From: Chloroflexota bacterium
Lineage (GTDB): Bacteria; Chloroflexota; Anaerolineae; Anaerolineales; Villigracilaceae
Reading direction: 5' to 3'
DNA: 33,857 nucleotides
Assembly (NCBI GenBank): GCA_019873735.1
Contig: JAIOAQ010000032.1
Coordinates: forward strand, 1 to 33,857
This document shows positions 1 to 7,680 of the stretch, one piece after another. Both the position numbers and the translations under genes were made by a program. The first letter of the stretch is position 1. Every line of letters begins with the position of its first letter. The notes under the pieces are model-generated. The model ran no database searches, was not told where the DNA came from, and saw only the letters and a list, made by a program, of their open reading frames with translations.

Positions 1-1
1 C

Positions 2-1981
2 TCAATCCCCCTGAACCAGGTTTCGCTCACCAGTCCGGTGGTGGAGGTCCTGATCACGGTCACCGTCATGGACGATCTGACCCGCAACCCAGTCGAGACC
101 ACGCTATCTATCCCGGTGCAGGAACGCATGCCCGTCCCCCCCGTGGCAGAGACGCCCGCCCCCTCCTCGCTGACTGTTTGTCCCCCACAGCCCACTTTCA
201 GCTGGACTTGGCCAGGAACAGGAGGGGACAACCAGGATTATGATAGTTTCGCCTTCTTCCTGGACCGGGGCGCGGACTTATGGCAGAACGGCAAACGATG
301 GAGTTGCTGGAATTCGTGGGGAACCGGCAATTATCACTGCGACAGAGAAGGGATTGACTTCAATTCCACCAGTTGGACGCCGGAAGACCCTCTCAAGGAC
401 GGAACCTACTCCTGGGGACTGGCGTTTTCCTCCAGATGGTTCAACGAGGATTTCCTGCCAAGCGACCTTTCGATCGCCCGCACGAATGTTTACCATTTCC
501 GCGTTGACAGCAGCCTGACCGGAAACGAATGCCGGTTGATGAGCTCCTCCCCTGCACCTCATCCAGAATTCAGGGGGGCGATCGATGATTTCCAGACCGC
601 CCTGCAGACCGCCATCGAGGGTGTCACTTCAAAGAACGCCGGGACGCTTGGTTTACTCATGGATGCGCAGGATGCAAAGGATACAGTCGCGCTGCTCGGC
701 AGTGACCAGATCACCTGCAAAGGCTACCTGCACACCCCAACCACCTTAACAAATGAATATTACCGCCTCGGTTTCGTCAACTCGCTGGCCCAGACCCGCT
801 CGCTGGCCTGGTATGGATTCGACCTTTACAAGGACCCAATCGATGGCTTCTACACACTGAGCCGGGACTATATCCCGATAGTTAATATAAATCCATTCAG
901 CGGCCGGGATGCTCTCTCCTGCTCAGGGGATGGTACTATCATCCGGCCCTGCATCTATTGGTATGACTGCGAGTCGAAGTTTTGCAATCCGAACGGATTA
1001 TGTGCCATTCCCTCCTGCTCAGATGGCTGGCAGAACGGCGATGAGGGTGGGGTTGACTGTGGAGGTTCCTGTGCTCCCTGTGCCAGTGTGGTAGTTCCCA
1101 GCCCGACCGACACACCGCATGTCGTATTCCCCCCGCCGACATCTATTCCAACCGGGCTCACACCGGAAGAAAAGGCAAACGAAGGCACTCATAACTACAC
1201 CGTGGTGAAGTGGGTGCCGGAAGGCCCAACCCCGCCGTGCACGTGGACCGATAAGACCGGATTCCAACAGCCAGTCACGGTCACTTTCGGAAGCGGAAAT
1301 GTGAGAATGGAATTTCCCTATCAGGGGCTTGATGAGCACATGGATAGATTTAAACTAAATTCCTACCAGGGCATCTCCAACTGGCGGTCGGAAGTGAAAT
1401 TCCTGCTCACTGGTTTCCGCCTTAGTCTTACGTCTACGCTAAACGATGGGACCACGTGTACAGAATCCACCGAATGGCGATTCACCTCCACCCTGCCGCC
1501 GTCGCCGACACCAACACACACACCGGTGGGTCCTACCACCGGAGTGCTCACGATTCTCTCCCCTGCACCAGGAAGTACCTTTACCATCACAGATTTTCCT
1601 GGTGGGTGGCCCGACAATTGGGAACTTGATGTTGTTGTGAATGTCCCAGGAATTGACATGAGTTCCTCTTGGGAAAGTAATTATGCCGTATATGTACTCT
1701 GGGAAGGGCATGCCTGCTGGGATGAGGTCCGCAGCGGTCCGCATCTTGGTGAAACATTTTATGATTGGGGTATTGCTCCTCCTGCTTCCCAGTCTGGAGA
1801 GGGTAGAAGCATTAGGGTATGGATATCCTGTCCTGGCACCTATGAAATACTTCTCAAATATTTCCATACGAATGGCGATGTTTTTGTTGGACAGACCCAA
1901 GTACGACTGGTAGGGACCTCGGATAACATTGTTCCCTGTTGCTCTGACATTCCCAATGTCTGCAATCAGCCCCTACCATAA
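2..1981 (+). CDS. large secreted Cys-rich protein with Pro/Thr linkers, 5' end outside the window
   Basis: The reading frame is open from the first complete codon to a TAA at 1979-1981, so the gene begins upstream and no start or signal peptide can be seen. A GTG at 38 is internal to the open frame and is unlikely to be the true start. The visible protein has beta-rich, Trp- and Cys-containing segments resembling Ig-like or fibronectin-like modules (about 130-510 and 1190-1470). A Cys-rich motif reading DGWQNGDEGGVDCGGSCAPC lies at about 1020-1080; similar motifs occur in extracellular proteins of several phyla. Linkers rich in Pro, Thr and Ser follow at about 1090-1160 and 1480-1545. I do not recognise a catalytic domain. 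The role is probably surface attachment or carbohydrate binding, but that is inference only. It converges with the GNAT gene. Confidence 0.75.
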   Translation, partial: SIPLNQVSLTSPVVEVLITVTVMDDLTRNPVETTLSIPVQERMPVPPVAETPAPSSLTVCPPQPTFSWTWPGTGGDNQDYDSFAFFLDRGADLWQNGKRWSCWNSWGTGNYHCDREGIDFNSTSWTPEDPLKDGTYSWGLAFSSRWFNEDFLPSDLSIARTNVYHFRVDSSLTGNECRLMSSSPAPHPEFRGAIDDFQTALQTAIEGVTSKNAGTLGLLMDAQDAKDTVALLGSDQITCKGYLHTPTTLTNEYYRLGFVNSLAQTRSLAWYGFDLYKDPIDGFYTLSRDYIPIVNINPFSGRDALSCSGDGTIIRPCIYWYDCESKFCNPNGLCAIPSCSDGWQNGDEGGVDCGGSCAPCASVVVPSPTDTPHVVFPPPTSIPTGLTPEEKANEGTHNYTVVKWVPEGPTPPCTWTDKTGFQQPVTVTFGSGNVRMEFPYQGLDEHMDRFKLNSYQGISNWRSEVKFLLTGFRLSLTSTLNDGTTCTESTEWRFTSTLPPSPTPTHTPVGPTTGVLTILSPAPGSTFTITDFPGGWPDNWELDVVVNVPGIDMSSSWESNYAVYVLWEGHACWDEVRSGPHLGETFYDWGIAPPASQSGEGRSIRVWISCPGTYEILLKYFHTNGDVFVGQTQVRLVGTSDNIVPCCSDIPNVCNQPLP

Positions 1982-2049
1982 CATCCTGTCCTCTCACTGG
2001 AGGATTTGGTATATGTAACCACCATATTCTATCGTATCCTGGCGTCATC

Positions 2050-2661
2050 TTAAGCAACAGGCCTCCACATCCCTAATTTCTCCTCCAGCCTCCTCTTCAC
2101 CTCCGGCCACTCCCGATCCAGAATACTGAAATACACCGAATCGCGCACCCCCCCGTCTGGCGTGATCATGTGACTGCGCAGCACGCCCTCGCGCACCGCG
2201 CCCAGCCGTTCGATGGCGCGGATGGAGCGCTCGTTACGCGCGTCCGCCTTGAACTGGACGCGGATGCAGCCGAGTGTCTCGAAGGCATACGCCAGCAGCA
2301 GGTACTTGCATTCGGTGTTGACCGCCGTACGCTGGAACTCGGGCGCGTACCACGTGCCGCCGATTTCCAGCGCGCGGTGCGGCGGGCGCATTTCCATGTA
2401 GCGCGTCGCTCCGGCCACGCGCCCGCTGGCGAGATGGACGACGGCAAACGGCAGGTCGGTCCCGGCGGCCTGTTTGCCGAGCATGGCGCGAACCCAGGCG
2501 GCCATATTCTCCGGCACAGAGAGATTGCCATAAAGCATGTACTTCCAGATGCTCTCGTCCCGCCCGGCCTCGATCAGGCCGGGGATATGCGCCTCGCTCA
2601 ACGGCTCCAGCCGGACAAATCTACCACTTAACGTCACGGGAGTATGCCAAAGGTCGGTCAT
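2050..2661 (-). CDS. GNAT-family N-acetyltransferase, RimJ/RimL-like
   Basis: This is a 203-residue acetyltransferase of the RimJ/RimL (Acetyltransf_3) type, which moves an acetyl group from acetyl-CoA to an amine, often a protein N-terminus or a small molecule. The C-terminal half carries the diagnostic run NERSIRAIERLGAVREGVLR followed by RDSVYFSILDREWPEVK, typical of the acetyl-CoA binding region and terminal strands. The substrate cannot be predicted. The ATG at 2661 is chosen because GGAGGAGAG stands just upstream; a TTG four codons earlier would place that site inside the gene. It starts 21 bp after the murE stop and is probably co-transcribed with it. No terminator is obvious in the 68 bp that separate it from the convergent upstream gene. 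Confidence 0.88.
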   Translation of the reverse strand: MTDLWHTPVTLSGRFVRLEPLSEAHIPGLIEAGRDESIWKYMLYGNLSVPENMAAWVRAMLGKQAAGTDLPFAVVHLASGRVAGATRYMEMRPPHRALEIGGTWYAPEFQRTAVNTECKYLLLAYAFETLGCIRVQFKADARNERSIRAIERLGAVREGVLRSHMITPDGGVRDSVYFSILDREWPEVKRRLEEKLGMWRPVA

Positions 2662-2682
2662 TCTCTCCTCCAAAGACAGACT

Positions 2683-4239
2683 TCACTTCTGTTGCGTCGG
2701 CAAATAGGGCATGGCCGGGCCAGGGACGCCCAGCAATTCGGCCAGCGCGGCGCGCATGGCGGTGCGGTCGTCCCAGAGATACTCGGTCTCGCCGAAGCAC
2801 ATGGACTGTTCGTGGCCCTTGCCGCAGGCGAGGACGATATCCCCCGGCTCGGCCAGCCGGACCCCGAGCCGGATCGCCTCGCCCCGGTCGGGGACGCGGA
2901 AGAAGGTCTCCCCCTCCCGGCCGCCGCGCGAGCGGGCGCCGGCGGCCATTTCCTCGAGGATACCCTCCAGCGACTCGGTGCGCGGGTCTTCGGCGGTCAG
3001 GATGGAGATATCGGCCAGTTCCGCCGAGACTTCGGCCATCATGCGGCGCTTCTGCCGGTCGCGCAGCCCCGCCGAGCCGAAGACGGCAATCACCCGCCGG
3101 TCGGTCATCTGCCGGGCGGTTTCAATGGCTACGCGCAAAGCGTTGGGCGTGTGGGCAAAGTCCACGATGGCGGTGAACGGCTGACCGAGGTCAATCCGCT
3201 CCATGCGGCCCGGCACGCCCGTCAGGGCGGAGATGCCGCGGGCAGCCGCTTGCGGGTCCACGCCCAGGCCGCGCACGGCCGCCGTCAGCGCGGCGAGACA
3301 GTTCGAGACGTTGTACGCCCCCACCAGCGGGCTGGTCACCGGCTGGCGGAGGCCCTCCCCCACCGCCTCGAAGCGAATCCCCTGCGGCGAGTAGACGATG
3401 TTCTCGGCGCGCAGGTCGGCCGGGGCGCTCAGGCCGTAACTGACGGCGCTCGAAGGAGGGCGAACGATGGAAGCCAGATAGTCGTAGGAGGAATCGTCGC
3501 GGTTGAGGACGGCCAAGCGGGGGTTGCCCTGCGGTTTGGGCCAGGTGCGAGCGAGCAATTCGAACAGCCGTCCCTTGGCGGCGCGGTAGTTTTCGTAAGA
3601 GCCGTGCTGGTCGAGGTGTTCGTGGGTGATGTTGGTGACGACGGCGATATCGTACTGCGAGGCGTCGACGCGATGCTGGGCCAGGCCATGCGAGGTGGTT
3701 TCGAGGACGACGTGCGTCAGCCCGGCGGCGACCATCTTCGCCAGGTAAAACTGCACATCGGGCGCGTCGGGCGTGGTGACGTGGAAGCCGGTATCCAGCA
3801 CTTCGTCACCGATGACGGCGTTGACGGTGGAGATGAGCCCGGCGCGCAGGCCGGCCGCCAGGAGAATCTGGTAGAGCAGGTTGCAGGTGGTGGTCTTGCC
3901 GTCGGTGCCGGTGACGCCGATGACGGTCAGGCGGCGGCCGGGCCAGTCGTAGAAGGCGGCCGCCAGCCAGGTCACGGCCTCGACCGAGTTGGGGACGCGG
4001 ATGTAGGGGACGGGCAGTCCGCCGATTTCCTGGTCGCCCACCACGGCTGCCGCGCCGCGTTCGATGGCAGCCGGGATGAAGCGATGTCCATCCGTCGAGC
4101 CGCCGCGCCGGGCGATGAAGAGGTGTCCCGGCTCCACTCGGCGGCTGTCTATGGCGATGCCGGTGATGGGGATGTCGGGCAGGTCAGTTGGCGAGAATTG
4201 AAAAGGAAAGTCAACGAAAAGGGCAGGAAGGGGTTTCAT
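2683..4239 (-). CDS. murE: MurE-type UDP-MurNAc-tripeptide synthetase
   Basis: This cytoplasmic Mur ligase adds the third, diamino acid residue to UDP-MurNAc-L-Ala-D-Glu in peptidoglycan synthesis, using ATP. It has the three-domain order: an N-terminal UDP-binding domain, a central ATPase with P-loop GVTGTDGKTTT (about residues 108-118), THEHLDQHGSYENY, and YRAAKGRLF containing the lysine that is carbamylated in the family. A C-terminal domain carries GKGHEQ and DDRTAMRAAL, both MurE signatures. At the amino-acid selectivity loop it reads EDPRTE instead of the DNPR of meso-DAP enzymes, so the added amino acid (DAP, Lys or Orn) is uncertain. The ATG at 4239 has GGAG nine bases upstream; the in-frame GTG at 4254 overlaps that site. 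The GNAT gene follows. The length of 518 residues is normal. Confidence 0.92.
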   Translation of the reverse strand: MKPLPALFVDFPFQFSPTDLPDIPITGIAIDSRRVEPGHLFIARRGGSTDGHRFIPAAIERGAAAVVGDQEIGGLPVPYIRVPNSVEAVTWLAAAFYDWPGRRLTVIGVTGTDGKTTTCNLLYQILLAAGLRAGLISTVNAVIGDEVLDTGFHVTTPDAPDVQFYLAKMVAAGLTHVVLETTSHGLAQHRVDASQYDIAVVTNITHEHLDQHGSYENYRAAKGRLFELLARTWPKPQGNPRLAVLNRDDSSYDYLASIVRPPSSAVSYGLSAPADLRAENIVYSPQGIRFEAVGEGLRQPVTSPLVGAYNVSNCLAALTAAVRGLGVDPQAAARGISALTGVPGRMERIDLGQPFTAIVDFAHTPNALRVAIETARQMTDRRVIAVFGSAGLRDRQKRRMMAEVSAELADISILTAEDPRTESLEGILEEMAAGARSRGGREGETFFRVPDRGEAIRLGVRLAEPGDIVLACGKGHEQSMCFGETEYLWDDRTAMRAALAELLGVPGPAMPYLPTQQK

Positions 4240-4272
4240 GGTCAAACGCTCCACAGTCTCGAAGGCTGGCTA

Positions 4273-4302
4273 GTTTTACCACAAAAAAGTCAGGCGGGTC
4301 AA
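4273..4302 (-). promoter_or_regulatory. sigma70-type promoter of murE
   Basis: On the minus strand TTGACC (4302-4297) is separated by 18 bases from TAAAAC (4278-4273), preceded by GTGG. The expected start is near 4266, giving a leader of about 27 bases to the murE ATG. The same TTGACC plus TGGTAAA combination occurs before the riboswitch at 7646. Confidence 0.6.
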
Positions 4303-4375
4303 CTGTGGGGCGATTCAACGTAAAGGGATTCAACACAAAGGGCACGAGGGAGACACAAAGGAGCACGAAAAAAAC

Positions 4376-4497
4376 GCAACTGCCTACCCTCCCGCAGGTT
4401 TTGGCGCAATGTCCAGGCCAGAAGACATCTCCAGGGTTGCCGGTATTGCTTGCCGGCCCCGTTCTAACCTGCGGGAGGGTTAAGGGTAGGCAATTGC
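4376..4497. repeat. palindromic repeat element, copy 1 (full length)
   Basis: This is a non-coding element of about 120 bp with long imperfect terminal inverted arms: GCAACTGCCTACCCTCCCGC at one end, and a match to its reverse complement ending in GGGTAGGCAATTGC at the other. The inner core pair is CCTCCCGCAGGTT / AACCTGCGGGAGG. The whole element is repeated, inverted and roughly 85-90% identical, at 12110-12231. A shortened copy lies at 25795-25866 and a minimal hairpin at 31124-31157. It carries no ORF, so it resembles a MITE or a REP-type doublet. Here it sits between two parts of a second repeat family (4328-4370 and 4508-4572). The remaining DNA between 4255 and 4615 holds only the murE promoter and these repeats. 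Confidence 0.85.
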
Positions 4498-4507
4498 AAA
4501 TAACTTT

Positions 4508-4572
4508 GTGAACCTTTGAGGTACTCCGCGCCCTTGGTGTTGAGCAACGATGCAAGGATTCAACACAAAGGA
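4508..4572. repeat. direct repeat block flanking the ABC operon, downstream copy
   Basis: Two 34-bp units occur here: unit B at 4508-4541 (beginning GTGAACCTTTGAGG) and unit A at 4539-4572 (beginning GTTGAGCAACGATG). Both recur with no visible mismatch, in the same orientation but in the order A then B, at 7508-7541 and 7587-7620. A degenerate part of unit A with CACAAAGG-rich sequence also lies at about 4328-4370. The region encodes nothing convincing. Confidence 0.8.
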
Positions 4573-4615
4573 GCACGATTGCAGGCAATTCTCAATTTGG
4601 AAACAACGCCAAAGA

Positions 4616-4930
4616 TCAACCAGACTCAGGCTTGCTTTTATCGTTCACCAAAATCTCGCGCAAAGCCTGGACGTGCTCGGCAAAGGCCCAGCGGCCTTTA
4701 TGCGTCAGGACAATGTATGTTCGAGGATGGCGACCGACAAAGGTCTTCTCCACCGTAATGTAGCCTTCTTCCTCCAGTTTGCGCAAGTGGGTAGCAAGAT
4801 TGCCATCGGTGACCTCTAACATTTCCCGCAGGGTGCCGAAGTCCAATTGGGCCCCCTCGGGCAGGGCGTTTAGGGCAGCGATGATACGTAGGCGAACCGG
4901 TTGGTGGATGGTCTCGTCAAAACGGGCCAT
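4616..4930 (-). CDS. winged-helix transcriptional regulator (MarR/ArsR-like, HTH_34 type)
   Basis: This 104-residue single-domain regulator reads HQPVRLRIIAALNALPEG, then LDFGTLREMLEVTDGNLATH, then LRKLEEEGYITVEKTFVGR. That is the helix-turn-helix and wing of the small winged-helix family often encoded beside ABC-2 exporters. It ends KSKPESG with no effector domain. Its ATG follows the stop of the preceding membrane-protein gene by three bases, and its GGAG site lies inside that gene, so translation is probably coupled. As the last gene of the exporter operon, it is a natural candidate to bind the palindrome over the operon promoter (7395-7413) and autoregulate. That link is inferred from position. 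Confidence 0.85.
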   Translation of the reverse strand: MARFDETIHQPVRLRIIAALNALPEGAQLDFGTLREMLEVTDGNLATHLRKLEEEGYITVEKTFVGRHPRTYIVLTHKGRWAFAEHVQALREILVNDKSKPESG

Positions 4931-4933
4931 GGC

Positions 4934-5515
4934 TCATCTCCAGGCATAGCGCATATAAAGTCCGGCTGCAATCAGGCTGCCCCCGCCCAGGGCGGCCATC
5001 CACAGGTTGAACCAGTCGGGGAGAAACAGGTAACCTACGATAATGAGCACGGTGATCAGTGCTCCAAATCCACTAAGGAAAAAACTGCGATAGAGAATGC
5101 CGCTGGTCACATAGCCAAACATGGCAAACAGCGAAATAAGAAGGGAGGTTTGAATCCCCGTTTGGGGTTGGGCAAAAAACACGATCAGGGAAGTATATAT
5201 TACCCAGGTCAGCCAGAAAAACCCTACAGCCGGCCCAAACCAGACACTGCGCACGCGATCGCTCAGGCGCCAGCCGATTAGCATGGAAACGATGATTCCT
5301 GGCACAGTCAGCACCAGCCAGACGGTCCTTGCCTGGGGCGATTCAAGCCCCAGAAAATGGGTGCTGCCAAAGCCAAGAACCCACACTATGCCCCACAGGA
5401 GAAGGAAATGGGGCATTCCGCCACGGACGACGGCACGACGCATCTGACGAACGGTCTGCTCGACAATTTTCAGGGCTTCTTGGGCTTCTTCCGGTAAGAT
5501 AGGATATTCGGTCAT
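4934..5515 (-). CDS. hypothetical multi-pass membrane protein of the ABC exporter operon
   Basis: This 193-residue protein has a charged amphipathic N-terminus (EEAQEALKIVEQTVRQMRRA, a possible short coiled coil) followed by about six hydrophobic segments, among them FLLLWGIVWVLGFGSTHFL, WLVLTVPGIIVSMLIGW and ALITVLIIVGYLFLP. I do not recognise a named family. Similar membrane proteins often accompany a small winged-helix regulator and an ABC-2 exporter, where their role is unknown. The ATG at 5515 is chosen because GGAGGC stands five bases upstream; the longer frame would start inside that ribosome site. It lies between the ABC fusion gene (24 bp upstream) and the regulator (3 bp downstream), so it is clearly in the same transcript. 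Confidence 0.82.
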   Translation of the reverse strand: MTEYPILPEEAQEALKIVEQTVRQMRRAVVRGGMPHFLLLWGIVWVLGFGSTHFLGLESPQARTVWLVLTVPGIIVSMLIGWRLSDRVRSVWFGPAVGFFWLTWVIYTSLIVFFAQPQTGIQTSLLISLFAMFGYVTSGILYRSFFLSGFGALITVLIIVGYLFLPDWFNLWMAALGGGSLIAAGLYMRYAWR

Positions 5516-5539
5516 AGAACGCCTCCAAATCAAAATGAA

Positions 5540-7360
5540 CTAAGCCTCCGGTTGGGTTTGGGTCTCGGTGAGAACCAGAAAGACATCCTCCAGGTTAGCC
5601 GACTGGACTTTCAAACTGCGATAGGGAATGCCATGGCTTCGCAGGGCGGCAAGCACTCTCTCTGTGTCCTCGACGGCGCGCAGATAGAGCGTGAGGGTGC
5701 CATTGTCCTGAGTCCAGCGACTGATCTCGGGCAAAGCCTGGATGGTTTCGGGTGAAATAGTCTTATGGTCACCGACTTCTACTTCCAGGCGGAAACCCAT
5801 CCCAAGGTGCTCAATCAGTTCTTCAGGGATACCCTGAGCCACAATTTGGCCTCGGTTTAGCATGATTACCCGGTCACACAAGGCCTGGGCCTCTTCCAGG
5901 TAATGGGTGGTCAGCACAATCGTTTTTCCCTGGCGGCGTAACTCTCGCAAAAACCCCCAGATTGAGCGGCGAATATGGGCATCCAACCCTGTGGTAATCT
6001 CATCCAGGAAGATGACCTCCGGGTCGTTGAGCAGAGCCAACGCGGCAAAAACGCGCTGCTTTTGCCCACCGGAGAGTTTGCCAAAGAAGCGGTTGGCCTG
6101 TTCCCGCAGGTCTAGCATCTCAAGTAAATGCTCTGCGGGCAACGTCCGTTCGTAAAAAGCCGCAAAGAGGGCAAAAATCTCTCGTACCTTGAGCCGAGAA
6201 GGCAGGTTTGCCTCCTGTAACTGGATCCCCACTCGCTGCAGAAGGGAATTTTGTTCTGTCAGCGGGTTGTGTCCGAGCAGACGAATCTGACCTTGGTCGG
6301 CGGCGCGCAGCCCCTCCACAATTTCCAGCGTAGTGGTCTTGCCCGCCCCGTTGGGCCCTAACAAACCAAAGATTTCCCCTTTGCGCACCTCGAAGGAGAC
6401 CCCGTCCACGGCGCGCACGGTGCCGTAAGTCTTGTGCAAATCGTGAACACAGAGGACTGCCTCTTTGCAAGCCGGCGGAGCAGTGGCGGGCAAATCCTTC
6501 CGGCGCCGTCGCGATTCTTCATCCCATAGAAACGCCCGCAGGGTCACCAGGGACGACACCAGCGCCACCATCAGCAGGTATGCCCAGCTCTGAGCGACTG
6601 TCACCTCCGCGAACCATACACGCCCAAGGAATGGTGTCCCAGAGAAGGAGTGGAGAGAGTGGGCAAAGGCTTCGGACAGAGAAATAGGGCCGGAGACCCA
6701 GGAATCGGTGAGCAGGTCGGTAGCGTGGGTCAGAGAACTGAGATCAGAGAGAAACTTGAGGAAGGGGGGAAGTGTCTCGCGCGGACCAAACGCGCCGGAA
6801 AGGAACATCATCGGGAAGAAAAGCAGACTACCCAGCGCCTGAGCCAGACGAGCGGTGGGGGTTAAGCCGGCCAGGGCAAACCCCAGGGCAAAGAAAGCCG
6901 TATAAGCCACCAGAATGTTCGCCAGAATGAGCCATGCTTGGCCATCGTAGCGCAATCCAAAAAGGATCTCATCCACCATCAGCAATACAGATAAAGAGAC
7001 CGTTAGCATGAGCAGGCCGCTGATGTACTCCGCCAGGAAGAGGTGTACGGGGCGAATAGGGTGGACGCGGTAATACTTGAGGATTCCCGTTTCTCGCATC
7101 ATGGCGAGGCTAGGATACAACCCCATCAGCCCCTGGTTGGCCATTACCCAGGCCACCGTCGCCGGCAACATCAGGTCAAGAATGCGCATTTCCAGGCCGG
7201 CAGCAGTGATAAAGGCCACTTCTCTCCCAAAAGAATAACCACTGACCGTGAGGAGCAGGGCAGGGAAGATAAGGGTGAAGAAGGTCGCCGCCGGTTCTCG
7301 AACATATAACTTAATGCTGGCCAAGAGAAGGTGAAGAAAACGATTTCGCGAGAAAATCAT
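5540..7360 (-). CDS. ABC-2 type exporter: permease fused to ATPase
   Basis: This 606-residue fusion joins an N-terminal ABC-2 permease (residues about 1-275, roughly six membrane segments, with the ABC-2 motif PMMFLSGAFGPRETLP) to a C-terminal ATPase (about 300-600). The ATPase shows Walker A LLGPNGAGKTTT, signature LSGGQKQR, Walker B EVIFLDE and the switch TTHYLEEA. The usual DEPTTGLD reads DEITTGLD. Permease and ATPase are normally separate proteins; with one of each per chain, the active transporter is probably a homodimer. The substrate is unknown; drugs, antimicrobial peptides or lipids are typical for the class. The ATG at 7360 is preferred because it begins at MIFSRNRFLH with AGAGGTG four bases upstream; the longer frame to 7516 would run through the promoter. 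Two co-transcribed genes follow. Confidence 0.9.
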   Translation of the reverse strand: MIFSRNRFLHLLLASIKLYVREPAATFFTLIFPALLLTVSGYSFGREVAFITAAGLEMRILDLMLPATVAWVMANQGLMGLYPSLAMMRETGILKYYRVHPIRPVHLFLAEYISGLLMLTVSLSVLLMVDEILFGLRYDGQAWLILANILVAYTAFFALGFALAGLTPTARLAQALGSLLFFPMMFLSGAFGPRETLPPFLKFLSDLSSLTHATDLLTDSWVSGPISLSEAFAHSLHSFSGTPFLGRVWFAEVTVAQSWAYLLMVALVSSLVTLRAFLWDEESRRRRKDLPATAPPACKEAVLCVHDLHKTYGTVRAVDGVSFEVRKGEIFGLLGPNGAGKTTTLEIVEGLRAADQGQIRLLGHNPLTEQNSLLQRVGIQLQEANLPSRLKVREIFALFAAFYERTLPAEHLLEMLDLREQANRFFGKLSGGQKQRVFAALALLNDPEVIFLDEITTGLDAHIRRSIWGFLRELRRQGKTIVLTTHYLEEAQALCDRVIMLNRGQIVAQGIPEELIEHLGMGFRLEVEVGDHKTISPETIQALPEISRWTQDNGTLTLYLRAVEDTERVLAALRSHGIPYRSLKVQSANLEDVFLVLTETQTQPEA

Positions 7361-7394
7361 TGCGCACCTCTTAGAAAATATTTTCAGCAAAGAG

Positions 7395-7413
7395 TACTTT
7401 GTAACACAAAGTA
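7395..7413. promoter_or_regulatory. perfect palindromic operator candidate
   Basis: TACTTTGT (7395-7402), three bases, then ACAAAGTA (7406-7413) form a perfect 8-3-8 inverted repeat that overlaps the -10 box and the expected start of the ABC operon. A related AAGTACTT stands at 7426-7433 within the spacer. This placement is typical of a repressor site; the likely ligand is the winged-helix protein at 4616-4930. Confidence 0.65.
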
Positions 7414-7438
7414 TACTACTAAAAAAAGTACTTGTCAA
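7410..7438 (-). promoter_or_regulatory. near-consensus sigma70 promoter of the ABC exporter operon
   Basis: On the minus strand a perfect TTGACA (7438-7433) is followed after 17 bases by TATACT (7415-7410). The predicted start is near 7403 and the leader is about 43 bases long. Such a strong promoter would need repression, which fits the palindrome placed over it. Confidence 0.85.
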
Positions 7439-7507
7439 GAATAAAATCTCTGGGGATAGGGCTTTTTTGGCCTCTTTTTGTTGGTGAGTATAGCCGGGCA
7501 AAGCGAA

Positions 7508-7620
7508 GTTGAGCAACGATGCAAGGATTCAACACAAAGGACTCAAGGGAAACGCAAAGGAGCACCAAAAATCAAAAAAAGCCTTGGTGAACCTTTGAGG
7601 TACTCCGCGCCCTTGGTGTT
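7508..7620. repeat. direct repeat block flanking the ABC operon, upstream copy
   Basis: Unit A (7508-7541) and unit B (7587-7620) are direct copies, with no mismatch that I can see, of the units at 4539-4572 and 4508-4541. Between them lies a CAAAGGAGCACCAAAAATC-type stretch related to 4328-4370. The blocks bracket the whole three-gene exporter operon. No ORF in this block looks real. Confidence 0.8.
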
Positions 7621-7645
7621 TGAGCAATCACCAAAACGCCCGGCA

Positions 7646-7674
7646 TTGACCCTCCTCATGGGTCATGGTAAACT
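7646..7674 (+). promoter_or_regulatory. promoter of the riboswitch-controlled metal operon
   Basis: TTGACC (7646-7651), a 17-base spacer and TAAACT (7669-7674) preceded by TGG (an extended -10) form a good sigma70-type promoter. The expected start is close to A7681, exactly before the first strand of the aptamer P1 helix. Confidence 0.65.
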
Positions 7675-7680
7675 TCAACT

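Noticed and set aside
2644..4323. A 559-codon open frame on the plus strand
   Set aside because: It is antisense to murE, is rich in Gly, Arg, Ala and Asp as expected for a shadow of GC-rich DNA, and has no family similarity or ribosome site.
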